Shown in pieces: positions 1 to 5,765 of a stretch of DNA of 5,765 nt; position 1 is the stretch's first letter; each line of letters begins with the position of its first letter. Source of the DNA: an uncultured Roseburia sp. (lineage in GTDB: Bacteria; Bacillota; Clostridia; Lachnospirales; Lachnospiraceae); NCBI GenBank assembly GCA_905206195.1, contig CAJLGN010000109.1, positions 1 to 5,765 of the forward strand. Direction: 5' to 3'. A model generated the notes under the pieces. It was not told the origin of the DNA and searched no databases. It saw only the letters and a program-made list of their open reading frames with translations. A program made the position numbers and the translations under genes.

Positions 1-536
1 GTAATTGAAGTTATTAAAAGATTGGTGTTTAAATCAATAGTTTCTGGAGTAATACCCACGATTTTTTCGGCGATGTAGCGATTCTTCCGCCAGAACTGGT
101 AGCCGGTCTCATTCGCCGCATAACATCCGAGTCGTATCTCGCGATAGCCGCACTTTGCCGCCGCGCGCATAAACGCATCGTTTAGCTCCCGTCCGATTCC
201 CCTGTTCTGCACGGATTTTTCCACCACAAGGAGTCCCAGATAAACCGTCGTCCGGTCAGGGTAGCACTCCAGATAATCGAGCAGCGCGATGCATTCGCCC
301 TCCCCGTAAATGGTCAGGAAATGCTTATTCTCCTCCGCCACCTGCGGCGGTCGTGCCGTAAGCATTGCCTCGCACTCCTCCATCGTCTGCCCGTGGTTTT
401 GTGTGCTCGCAAGAAACTCCTCATTTCCCGTGATCAAATCCCAGATATCCCCAACCGCGTCCCCATCGCCGTCGCGCAATTCAAATTCCGGGAGATATTG
501 TTTTAAATACCCTAGTATCGTCTTTTTGTCTGCCAT
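1..536 (-). CDS. GNAT-family N-acetyltransferase (3' end outside window)
   Basis: Probable acetyl-CoA-dependent N-acetyltransferase of unknown substrate, cytoplasmic. Translating the minus strand from the ATG at 536 gives at least 178 residues with no stop before the left edge, so the gene is partial at its C-terminus. The GNAT core is visible: beta-strand 4 and motif A read LGLLVVEKSVQNRGIGREL, with the acetyl-CoA pyrophosphate loop QNRGIG at residues 110-115. A motif-B-like stretch (NETGYQFWRKNRY) follows about 35 residues later. The N-terminal 70 residues are acidic and carry no recognised motif. An in-frame TAG at 567-569 with no start codon between fixes ATG 536 as the first possible start. 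The ribosome site is weak (AAAGAGAATAGGT before ATG) compared with its neighbours. It lies 102 bases behind the DUF1905 gene and may be the tail of the same transcript. The family call is firm; the substrate cannot be inferred. Confidence 0.85.
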   Translation of the reverse strand, partial: MADKKTILGYLKQYLPEFELRDGDGDAVGDIWDLITGNEEFLASTQNHGQTMEECEAMLTARPPQVAEENKHFLTIYGEGECIALLDYLECYPDRTTVYLGLLVVEKSVQNRGIGRELNDAFMRAAAKCGYREIRLGCYAANETGYQFWRKNRYIAEKIVGITPETIDLNTNLLITSI

Positions 537-638
537 ACCTATTCTCTTTCTTTTCGATTTCTCTTCCTAATTTCTCGGTTTACCCGAACGTTACGCTTTT
601 TGCCTGTTTTTCTGTGCAATCATTTCCGAACGATTCTT

Positions 639-908
639 TTATTCCCGCTCCCGAATGGTGGCATGCACCGTATCCCCCGGCTGCTTGCCGATTTTTTCTC
701 GGATGTCCTTGCGCAGCCCGATAATGTGTCCCGGCGTCTTCATGCGCACAAGACTCCCGTCATACGGCTCCCCGTCAAATTCCGCGCGCACCTTCACCCT
801 TCCCTTGCCAAACTCCTCCTTGACATCATACGGAAATTCGATATAAGCTCCATTGATGTCCGGCACCTTTTTGATTTCCGCGTCAAATTCATAAATTTTC
901 TCGTTCAT
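639..908 (-). CDS. DUF1905 domain protein, stand-alone
   Basis: Small 89-residue protein that is essentially one DUF1905 domain, a short beta-rich fold. The family pattern is recognisable: YEFDAEI near the start, Y22-[27 protein letters not shown] (35-53), a glycine-containing [14 protein letters not shown] stretch (61-74), and the closing GDTVHATI (78-85). In many bacteria this domain is fused to, or sits next to, a YdeI/OmpD-associated domain; here it stands alone. Its biochemical role is not established. No signal peptide or membrane segment is seen, so it should be cytoplasmic. The ATG at 908 has a strong GGTGGAGG ribosome site at 913-920. It sits 69 bases behind the glutaredoxin-like gene on the same strand. 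The domain call is from pattern memory and is fairly confident; no function is claimed. Confidence 0.8.
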   Translation of the reverse strand: MNEKIYEFDAEIKKVPDINGAYIEFPYDVKEEFGKGRVKVRAEFDGEPYDGSLVRMKTPGHIIGLRKDIREKIGKQPGDTVHATIRERE

Positions 909-977
909 TTTTCCTCCACCGCACTCTTTTCTGCCAGTTTCATTTATTCTTGCATCCCCTTTCCGTTTTCCACATTT

Positions 978-1235
978 TCACTGATTTTTCCGCACAAACG
1001 CTTCCCAATCCAACACGATTTCCCCTGTCTCTGTGACGATACATGGAATCCCAATCCCCTCAGTCTCTCTCACAGCGCCAAAAATACTGTTTTGATCCCG
1101 CATTTTTAGAAATTCCTTTAAATAATCCAATTTATCACTAAACTCCAAAAATTCAAATGCAATGTTTTCTTTTCTCAACTGCTCCAGGCAGGATACACAA
1201 TCCTCACAGAGCATCGTTCCATATATTTTGAGCAT
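978..1235 (-). CDS. Glutaredoxin-like thiol-disulfide protein (COG4545-type)
   Basis: An 85-residue thioredoxin-fold protein of the short glutaredoxin-related type common in Clostridia. It begins with beta-strand MLKIYGTM, followed by the redox motif C10-E-D-C13 with a third cysteine at C16. The cis-proline loop is seen as GIGIPCIV (P64), followed by another cysteine (C65) and the ETGEIVLDW strand. It probably reduces disulfides or acts as a thiol oxidoreductase in the cytoplasm; its partner is unknown. The reading frame is open back to an ATG at 1352 (124 aa). I chose 1235 because AAGGAGAG lies 6 bases ahead of it and because residue 1 of this start is exactly where the fold begins. The extra 39 residues have no family resemblance. 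It follows the GNAT after 162 bases and precedes DUF1905 by 69 bases. Confidence 0.85.
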   Translation of the reverse strand: MLKIYGTMLCEDCVSCLEQLRKENIAFEFLEFSDKLDYLKEFLKMRDQNSIFGAVRETEGIGIPCIVTETGEIVLDWEAFVRKNQ

Positions 1236-1397
1236 AATTCTCTCCTTTTTCCACATATTGTGCAACGCAAAAGCTTTCGTTTTCCCCCATAGCGCTGATA
1301 TGATCCCACAGACATCAGAGAACAATTGCCCGCCTCCCATCCACCGTTGCAATCAGAAGCAGTTCCTTTGATGAATGCAGATTGTGGACTTTTCCTC
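1236..1397 (-). other. 162-base spacer, no gene seen
   Basis: Longest gap inside the gene string, between the GNAT at 1398 and the glutaredoxin-like gene. On the minus strand I see no stem followed by a T run, so there is no clear intrinsic terminator. No convincing -35/-10 pair is visible either. The sequence is open in the glutaredoxin frame as far as 1352, but lacks a supporting ribosome site there. A promoter for the downstream three genes could still be hidden here, because the gap is much longer than the 33 and 43 bases within the exporter group. Confidence 0.5.
1241..1249 (-). promoter_or_regulatory. Ribosome binding site that fixes the glutaredoxin-like start
   Basis: On the minus strand this reads AAAAGGAGA, with AGGAG at 1242-1246 spaced 6 bases from the ATG at 1235. 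Nothing comparable precedes the upstream in-frame ATG codons at 1340 and 1352, so it decides in favour of the 85-residue product. Confidence 0.8.
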
Positions 1398-1856
1398 TCA
1401 AATATGCTTCACATAAATCTGGCACGGATTCCATTCGTCCCACAGCGCGGGAAAACACTCCATCTCGCGGAATCCAAGCCGCTCATAAAATGTATTCGTC
1501 CTGTCATATTCCTCATAATGCCCCTTTTGCACAGTCTTAACCTGAATAAACTCATAGTTCTTTTTCCTCGCATATTTCTCAAGCTCCCGGAAAAGCAGCG
1601 TGCCGATTCCGCGGCGGTGACATTCTTTCAATACGCCCATCACGTAAATCTCCGCGGTGTAGCTGCTCGTTTCCTTCATCACAAGAAATCCCACGGGATC
1701 TTCCCCTTCAAAATATGCCCAAAATGGCAGACTCCTACTATCGTCTATATACTTTTTTGTACTGTCCGGCAAACCAAACCAGTCTGGCAATCGGTTCAGA
1801 ATACTGGACGCAATCCTTTCCTTTTCCTCTGTGTCTGTCGTGAACTTGATCATCAT
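1398..1856 (-). CDS. GNAT-family N-acetyltransferase behind the ABC exporter
   Basis: A 152-residue, full-length single-domain acetyltransferase that would transfer an acetyl group from acetyl-CoA to an amine; the substrate is unknown. Motif A is clear: EIYVMGVLKECHRRGIGTLL, with the pyrophosphate-binding loop RRGIG at 81-85. It is followed by helix FRELEKYARKK and by motif B, with NTFYERLGF at 121-129. The N-terminal part (WAYFEGEDPVGFLVM) fits the usual beta2-beta3 hairpin. It has no membrane segment or export signal. ATG 1856 has AGGAG at 1862-1866, 5 bases away; a second ATG follows immediately and would be 8 bases away, so either could be used. It begins only 33 bases after the second ABC subunit ends, with no terminator between them. 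Co-transcription with the exporter is therefore likely. A link to resistance or modification of the exported compound is possible but inferred only from position. Confidence 0.9.
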   Translation of the reverse strand: MMIKFTTDTEEKERIASSILNRLPDWFGLPDSTKKYIDDSRSLPFWAYFEGEDPVGFLVMKETSSYTAEIYVMGVLKECHRRGIGTLLFRELEKYARKKNYEFIQVKTVQKGHYEEYDRTNTFYERLGFREMECFPALWDEWNPCQIYVKHI

Positions 1857-1889
1857 TTCCTCTCCTCGTTTTGTGCTCCTTTTCCCGCC

Positions 1890-3680
1890 TCATTGTATGC
1901 CCGCAAACTGTGCCATGTAGAGCTTGTAGTAGGCGCCTTTTTTCTCCATCAGCTCCGCCGGACTTCCCTGCTCTAAAATTCCGCCCTGATCGATGACAAA
2001 GATGCGGTCGGCGTTCTGGATGGTCGATAGGCGGTGTGCGATGACGAAGCTCGTTCGGCCGGAGAGAAGCGCCTCAATGCCCTTTTGCACAAGCAGCTCC
2101 GTGTGCGTGTCAATGCTCGAGGTCGCCTCGTCCAGAATCAGGATCTTCGGCACAGACACCATCGTGCGCGCAAACGCGATGAGCTGTCTTTGTCCGATAG
2201 AGAGTCCTGCTCCGTGCTCCTTTAGTTCCGTGTCGTAGCCCTTTTCCATCTGCATGATAAAATCGTGGACGCCCACTGCCCGCGCCGCCGCAACCATCTC
2301 CGCCTCGGTCGCATCCAACTTTCCGTACAAAATATTTTCCCGCACCGTCCCGTGGAAAATAAAGTTGTCCTGCGTCATGACGCCCATCTGCCGCCTGAGA
2401 CTCTCGATGGAAACTTTGGTCAGGTCATACCCATCCACTGCGATTACACCCTCCTCAATATCGTAGAAGCGGCTGATTAGATTCACGATCGTGGTCTTTC
2501 CGGCTCCGGTCGGTCCAACCAGAGCAACCGTCTCACCGGGCTTCACCGAAAAACTTACATCTGAGAGCACTTTCGTCTCCGCAGGAGTTCCCTTGTCGTA
2601 GGTGAAGCTCACATTGGAAAATGTCACAGCGCCCCGCACATCCGGCAGCTCCTGCACATGCGCCGCATCCGCAATATCCGCCTCGGTGTCCAGAATATCA
2701 AAAATGCGCTCCGCCGCCGTCAGGTTCGTGACCAGATTATTATAAAAATTACTGAGATTCATAATCGGCGTCCAAAACATATTGATGTACGTGCCAAACG
2801 CCACCAGCAACCCGACAGACACCATCTCAAAACCGAGAAAACGAACGCCTATCAGATAGAGCATCATTGCCCCGATTCCCCAACAAAAATCGATGACAGG
2901 TCCAAACATATCCCCGTATCGGACTGCGCCGACGAAGGCCTGCTGGTGCTCATCTGTAAGCTTTCCGAAAATCTCCCTCGTCTCCCCCTCCGCACCAAAG
3001 CTCTGCACCACGCCTATACCGGCGATATCCTCGTGCACGCAGGCATTTAAGTTCGAGGACTTTTTGCGGAAAATCCGCCAGCGCTTGTGGGATGCTTTCT
3101 GCACAAACCAGATGCTGACCATCATGAGCGGAATTGTGGAAAGCGCCGCCAGCGCAAGGCGCCAGTCCTTCACCAGCATGATGACCACAACGCCGATGAT
3201 CGTGATAAACTCCGGTATCAAAGTCGTGACCGCATTCACCAGCACATCCTTTAGAGAGTTGACGTCCCCGATGATCCGCGCCAAAATTTTTCCGGTCGGT
3301 CTGCTGTCAAAAAAAGAAAACGACAATGTCTGAATATGCTCGTACAGATCCTGGCGGATGCGCAGCAAAATCTTGTTCGACACCAGCGCCATCACATACA
3401 TCCGCACCTTGACCATCACGATAAAAATAATATTTAAAATCAGGGCAAAAACGCCCAGTCTGGCGAGTCCCCGAAAATCGGACTGCGCCACATAGCGGTC
3501 GATCGCCTCCTCAATCAAAAGCGGGTTGACCAGCGAGATTGTAACCGCCACACCCATGCACAAAAGCACGGCGAGCAGAATAATCTTGTATTCTAACAGA
3601 TAAGCAAACAGCCGCCGGAAAATCTTCCGTTTATCGGTGTTTTCTATCATTTCATCTTCACGATAAGAATTGACTGCCAT
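1890..3680 (-). CDS. ABC exporter half-transporter, subunit with consensus Walker B (permease-ATPase fusion)
   Basis: A 596-residue half-transporter of the ABCB/MdlB type: an N-terminal transmembrane domain of six helices (roughly 33-54, 71-91, 149-170, 172-194, 258-280, 284-306), then an ATPase domain from about 348. ATPase motifs are A-loop Tyr361, Walker A GPTGAGKT (389-396), Q-loop Gln437, signature LSIGQ (493-497, not LSGGQ), Walker B ILILDE with catalytic Glu518, D-loop SSID (521-524) and switch His549. The X-loop just before the signature reads KEHG rather than GERG. Coupling-helix landmarks RPTGKILARIIGDVN and EDIAGIGVVQSFGAE are present. It should pair with the upstream 587-residue subunit in the cytoplasmic membrane and supply the working catalytic Glu. 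The AGGGGAG ribosome site is 10 bases ahead of ATG 3680, which is slightly long; a second in-frame ATG (residue 11) lacks a better site. The substrate is unknown; multidrug or peptide export is typical of the family. Confidence 0.95.
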   Translation of the reverse strand: MAVNSYREDEMIENTDKRKIFRRLFAYLLEYKIILLAVLLCMGVAVTISLVNPLLIEEAIDRYVAQSDFRGLARLGVFALILNIIFIVMVKVRMYVMALVSNKILLRIRQDLYEHIQTLSFSFFDSRPTGKILARIIGDVNSLKDVLVNAVTTLIPEFITIIGVVVIMLVKDWRLALAALSTIPLMMVSIWFVQKASHKRWRIFRKKSSNLNACVHEDIAGIGVVQSFGAEGETREIFGKLTDEHQQAFVGAVRYGDMFGPVIDFCWGIGAMMLYLIGVRFLGFEMVSVGLLVAFGTYINMFWTPIMNLSNFYNNLVTNLTAAERIFDILDTEADIADAAHVQELPDVRGAVTFSNVSFTYDKGTPAETKVLSDVSFSVKPGETVALVGPTGAGKTTIVNLISRFYDIEEGVIAVDGYDLTKVSIESLRRQMGVMTQDNFIFHGTVRENILYGKLDATEAEMVAAARAVGVHDFIMQMEKGYDTELKEHGAGLSIGQRQLIAFARTMVSVPKILILDEATSSIDTHTELLVQKGIEALLSGRTSFVIAHRLSTIQNADRIFVIDQGGILEQGSPAELMEKKGAYYKLYMAQFAGIQ

Positions 3681-3723
3681 GATGCAACAACTCCCCTTTC
3701 TTTCATTTTTTACTGTTCCGGCC

Positions 3724-5487
3724 TCATGCCATCTGCGCTACACCGGCTTGACCTGCCCCATTGTTCTGGGCGGCTAGGAACGCGCCATACTGCGCCATAT
3801 AAGTCTCATGGTAAAGCCCTCTCCGCTCCAAAAGCTCCTCGTGTGTGCCCCGCTCCGCAACCTCGCCATTATCAAGATAAATAATCTCATCCGCATGGCG
3901 GACCGCCGAGATGCGGTGTGCGATAATGATCTTGGTCGTATCATTTCTCTCATTTAATGTGCTTTGAATCTCGTGCTCCGTCTCCATATCGAGCGCCGAC
4001 GTCGAATCGTCCAGGACAAGAATGGGGCTTCGCTTCGCGAGCGCCCGCGCGATGCTGATGCGCTGCTTCTGACCGCCGGAGAGCCCTACCCCCCGCTCCC
4101 CGATGACCGTGTCGTACTGCTCCTCCATTTTCTCGATAAACCCATGCGCCTTAGCGTGCTCCGCCGCAAGCCGGATCTCCTCCGCCCGAAGGCTGTCCCT
4201 CTGCCCCATGCGAATATTCTCCTCGATAGTGTCCGAGAAGAGGAACACATCCTGCAAAACGACGGAGACATTGCTTCTTAGCTGCTTTAGACGAAGCTCC
4301 CTCACATCCACGCCATCGACCTTGACCGCGCCCTCCGTCACATCATAAAAACGCTGGAGCAGATTGACGATGGAGGATTTCCCTGATCCGGTCGCACCCA
4401 TGATGCCAAGTGTTTTCCCCGCGGGAACCAAAAAGTTGATGTCCCGCAGAATCTCTTTTTCCCCGATTGCAAAGGACACATGATCAAAACAGATGTCCCC
4501 CGACACCCCTTCTAAGCAGACGGGTACCTCGGCATCTTTTATTTCTGCCTCCTCCGCATAGATCTTTCGAACTTTTTTGTAGGATGCCCCCGCCGCTGAG
4601 ACATCATTTGTCAACCATCCCAGCATCTCTGTCGGCCAGGTGCAGTTCCTGCTATACTCCACAAACGCCACGAGTGCGCCGAGCGTCATCTCCCCCCGCA
4701 TGACAAAGACGCCACCCAGGATCGCCGTGCAGACCGGGAGCGCTTTTCCCACAAATTGAAACATCGGATAATACCGGGTCAGCACCTTCGCCTGCTGTAT
4801 ATTCAGCTCATAGTAGCGCTGATTGTGGGACAAAAACTTCTGTATCTCGTGCTTTTCTCTCGCGAACGCTTTCACAGTTCGCACCCCCGCAAGATTCTCC
4901 TCCGCAACCGTGGTCAAAACTGCGTTCTCCTCACTGATATCCTCATAGATTTTATCCAGCTTCCGCTCCATGACAATCGCCACCACACCGCAGACCATCA
5001 TGGTGACAAGCGGCAGCAATGCCAATTTCCAGCTTATGGTAAACATGAAGTACAATACCATGCTGATGTGGATGACCACCTCTATGACTAACATCCCCAC
5101 AAATCCAAGCGCATTCCAGATTTTATCCACATCGTCTTTCACCCGCGCCATCAGCTCCCCGGTATTTGTCTCCTGAAAATAGCGCATGGACAAGGTCTGG
5201 ATATGGTCGAACAGATCCTTGCGCATCTGCGAGCCGATCTTCGACGCCAGCAGATCAAATGTAAACTCCTTACAATACCCGAAAATACACCGCCCGATTC
5301 CGACGATGACAATTCCGGCAAGCAGCCCTGTCAGTAGTGTAAGCTCCCCGCCCAAAATTACATCATCGACAATTCTCTGTGTGATTTTTGGATAAATCAT
5401 GTCCAAAACAATCGCCGTCACCATGGAACAGATCGCAAACAGGTATCCGTACCAGTAGCGCCCAACATAAGTATGCAACTTCTTCAA
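3724..5487 (-). CDS. ABC exporter half-transporter, subunit with degenerate catalytic site, TTG start
   Basis: A 587-residue half-transporter and first gene of the exporter pair. Six membrane helices are visible (about 11-31, 50-72, 127-149, 152-173, 243-265, 268-290), followed by an ATPase domain from about 330. Motifs are Walker A GATGSGKS (364-371), Q-loop Gln412, X-loop GERG (463-466), intact signature LSGGQ (469-473), Walker B ILVLDD in which Asp494 replaces the usual catalytic Glu, D-loop SALD (497-500) and switch His524. The A-loop aromatic expected after VSF is replaced by Ile341. These losses mark it as the degenerate-site partner of a heterodimeric exporter. The C-terminal 15 or so residues are an Ala/Gly/Gln-rich tail without known role. 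The start is TTG at 5487: an in-frame TGA at 5521-5523 excludes upstream starts, no ATG or GTG lies between, and GGGAGGAG is 8 bases ahead. Only 43 bases separate it from the partner gene, so they form one operon. Confidence 0.95.
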   Translation of the reverse strand: MKKLHTYVGRYWYGYLFAICSMVTAIVLDMIYPKITQRIVDDVILGGELTLLTGLLAGIVIVGIGRCIFGYCKEFTFDLLASKIGSQMRKDLFDHIQTLSMRYFQETNTGELMARVKDDVDKIWNALGFVGMLVIEVVIHISMVLYFMFTISWKLALLPLVTMMVCGVVAIVMERKLDKIYEDISEENAVLTTVAEENLAGVRTVKAFAREKHEIQKFLSHNQRYYELNIQQAKVLTRYYPMFQFVGKALPVCTAILGGVFVMRGEMTLGALVAFVEYSRNCTWPTEMLGWLTNDVSAAGASYKKVRKIYAEEAEIKDAEVPVCLEGVSGDICFDHVSFAIGEKEILRDINFLVPAGKTLGIMGATGSGKSSIVNLLQRFYDVTEGAVKVDGVDVRELRLKQLRSNVSVVLQDVFLFSDTIEENIRMGQRDSLRAEEIRLAAEHAKAHGFIEKMEEQYDTVIGERGVGLSGGQKQRISIARALAKRSPILVLDDSTSALDMETEHEIQSTLNERNDTTKIIIAHRISAVRHADEIIYLDNGEVAERGTHEELLERRGLYHETYMAQYGAFLAAQNNGAGQAGVAQMA

Positions 5488-5493
5488 AACTCT

Positions 5494-5501
5494 CTCCTCC
5501 C
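5494..5501 (-). promoter_or_regulatory. Strong ribosome binding site for the TTG start
   Basis: The minus strand reads GGGAGGAG, a near-perfect anti-16S match. GGAGG (5496-5500) lies 8 bases before the TTG at 5487. No ATG or GTG in frame lies between the upstream stop (5521-5523) and this TTG, so the site decides the rare start codon. Confidence 0.85.
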
Positions 5502-5549
5502 AACTTTTGCTCCCTCGATGTCAAACTTCCCACACATATTTTTGAACAC

Positions 5550-5584
5550 AAAAAAACCATGGCAATCCTTACAATTACCATGGT
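5550..5584 (-). terminator. Intrinsic (Rho-independent) terminator upstream of the exporter operon
   Basis: On the minus strand an 11-bp stem (5584-5574 with 5566-5556, outer part ACCATGG/CCATGGT) closes a 7-base loop (5573-5567). A run of seven T follows directly (5556-5550, the first one paired). One pair is T-G, which is stable only in minus-strand RNA; in the opposite direction it would be an A-C mismatch and no T run follows. The element is therefore oriented leftward, towards the ABC genes. It ends about 62 bases before the TTG start. It may end an upstream transcript, or act as an attenuator in the exporter leader. Confidence 0.8.
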
Positions 5585-5596
5585 ATCTATCTACAG

Positions 5597-5677
5597 GAAA
5601 TTCTTATGTCAGAATCTGTCCAGAAAACGTCCGAGCTCTGCACAAGAATGCCGTCCGCCTGCGCAGACGAAATTCTT
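5597..5677. repeat. Pair of 9-bp direct repeats GAAATTCTT
   Basis: GAAATTCTT occurs at 5597-5605 and again at 5669-5677, 72 bases apart. The two copies flank most of the segment holding the hairpin at 5646-5675. A second small repeat, CGTCCG, occurs at 5628-5633 and 5652-5657. These repeats could reflect alternative RNA pairings or a small interspersed element, or could be chance in a short region. Confidence 0.4.
5646..5675 (-). other. RNA hairpin in the leader or upstream 3' region
   Basis: Minus-strand RNA can fold two 13-base arms (5675-5663 and 5658-5646) around a 4-base loop GCAG. This gives ten Watson-Crick pairs, two T-G pairs and one mismatch; the core is CGTCTGC paired with GCGGACG. 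The T-G pairs again favour the minus-strand RNA. No T run follows, so it is not a terminator by itself. It lies about 60 bases upstream of the terminator at 5550-5584. Confidence 0.5.
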
Positions 5678-5765
5678 TAAAAAGCCGTATGTCCCCTCTC
5701 ACGGAAACCTGACAACATCCACCCAGGTAATCGTATGACTGCTGCTCGTTTTTGTGACCACTGTG

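Larger units (their letters stand above)
5585..5765. other. Right-edge stretch without an assignable gene
   Basis: No complete gene is seen here. On the minus strand one frame is open from the edge to a TAA at 5604-5606 (53 codons, very arginine-rich), and a second to a TGA at 5699-5701 (21 codons). Either could be the last codons of an upstream gene, and the second has the more protein-like composition. On the plus strand a short frame starts at ATG 5735 and runs off the edge. The stretch is too short to choose between them. The hairpin and repeats listed separately lie inside it. Confidence 0.4.

Noticed and set aside
575..587. Small inverted repeat TCGG/CCGA between the DUF1905 and left-edge GNAT genes.
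   Set aside because: A 4-bp stem without a T run is not a terminator.
905..943. 12-codon minus-strand frame starting at ATG 943 and overlapping the DUF1905 start as ATGA, like a coupled leader peptide.
   Set aside because: It has no good ribosome site at a proper distance, and a frame this short is expected by chance.
3681..3723. Gap between the two exporter genes checked for a promoter or terminator.
   Set aside because: Only the AAAGGGGAG ribosome site is visible; the 43 bases fit a simple intra-operon spacer.
5537..5565. Minus-strand TTGCCA (5565-5560), 17 bases, AAAATA (5542-5537) as a promoter after the terminator.
   Set aside because: The -10 element is poor at every reasonable spacing, and the -35 lies in the terminator arm; low-complexity A/T sequence gives such matches easily.
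5584..5612. Minus-strand promoter-like pair CTGACA (5612-5607), 17 bases, TAGATA (5589-5584).
   Set aside because: The -10 matches consensus at only three of six positions, and the predicted start would fall inside the terminator stem, which makes no functional sense.
310..5738. Numerous plus-strand open frames of 60-216 codons, including long ones at 1326-1976 and 600-1109.
   Set aside because: They lie opposite well-supported minus-strand genes or spacers, lack family features and good ribosome sites, and have the composition expected of antisense shadows.
5699..5764. Possible last 21 codons of an upstream minus-strand gene ending in TGA at 5699-5701.
   Set aside because: Composition is plausible but the stretch is too short to identify, and a competing minus-strand frame stays open to 5604.
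5735..5765. Plus-strand ATG at 5735 opening a short frame with a CxxC-type pair (RFCDHC) off the right edge.
   Set aside because: Only ten codons are visible, the ribosome site is weak (AGG alone), and it conflicts with the minus-strand readings; more sequence to the right is needed.

Overview
The window is a tightly packed, single-direction stretch. All six genes that can be supported lie on the minus strand and read from right to left. Gene starts are preceded by strong purine-rich ribosome binding sites (GGAGG/AGGAG) in most cases. GC content is moderate, one gene starts with TTG, and the protein types (half-size ABC exporter pair, short glutaredoxin-like protein, small GNATs) are typical of low-to-moderate GC Firmicutes. 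A Clostridia/Lachnospiraceae-type gut bacterium is the best guess. This is inference from style, not from a marker gene.

Layout in transcription order. Positions 5765-5488 are a leader or intergenic stretch. It holds a 13-position hairpin (5646-5675), a 9-bp direct repeat, and a clear intrinsic terminator (5550-5584) about 60 bases before the first gene. Next come two half-size ABC exporter subunits, 5487-3724 (587 aa, TTG start) and 3680-1890 (596 aa), 43 bases apart. A GNAT acetyltransferase follows at 1856-1398, 33 bases behind the second subunit. After a 162-base gap come a glutaredoxin-like protein (1235-978), a stand-alone DUF1905 protein (908-639), and a second GNAT that runs off the left edge (536-<1).

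The two ABC proteins almost certainly form a heterodimeric type IV (ABCB-like) exporter with one degraded and one intact ATP site. The first subunit carries Asp instead of the catalytic Glu after Walker B and lacks the aromatic A-loop residue. The second carries LSIGQ instead of LSGGQ and a changed X-loop. In a head-to-tail NBD dimer all of these changes fall on the same composite site, and the other site is fully canonical. The exported substrate cannot be read from sequence; drug or peptide export are the usual roles. The GNAT directly behind the pair is probably co-transcribed and could modify a small molecule or protein. The last three genes are small and may or may not share the transcript, since no terminator separates them.

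No mobile element, CRISPR array, tRNA or rRNA was seen. The most unusual part is the structured minus-strand RNA region in front of the exporter operon. It could be a terminator plus 3' end of an upstream unit, or an attenuator controlling the exporter.
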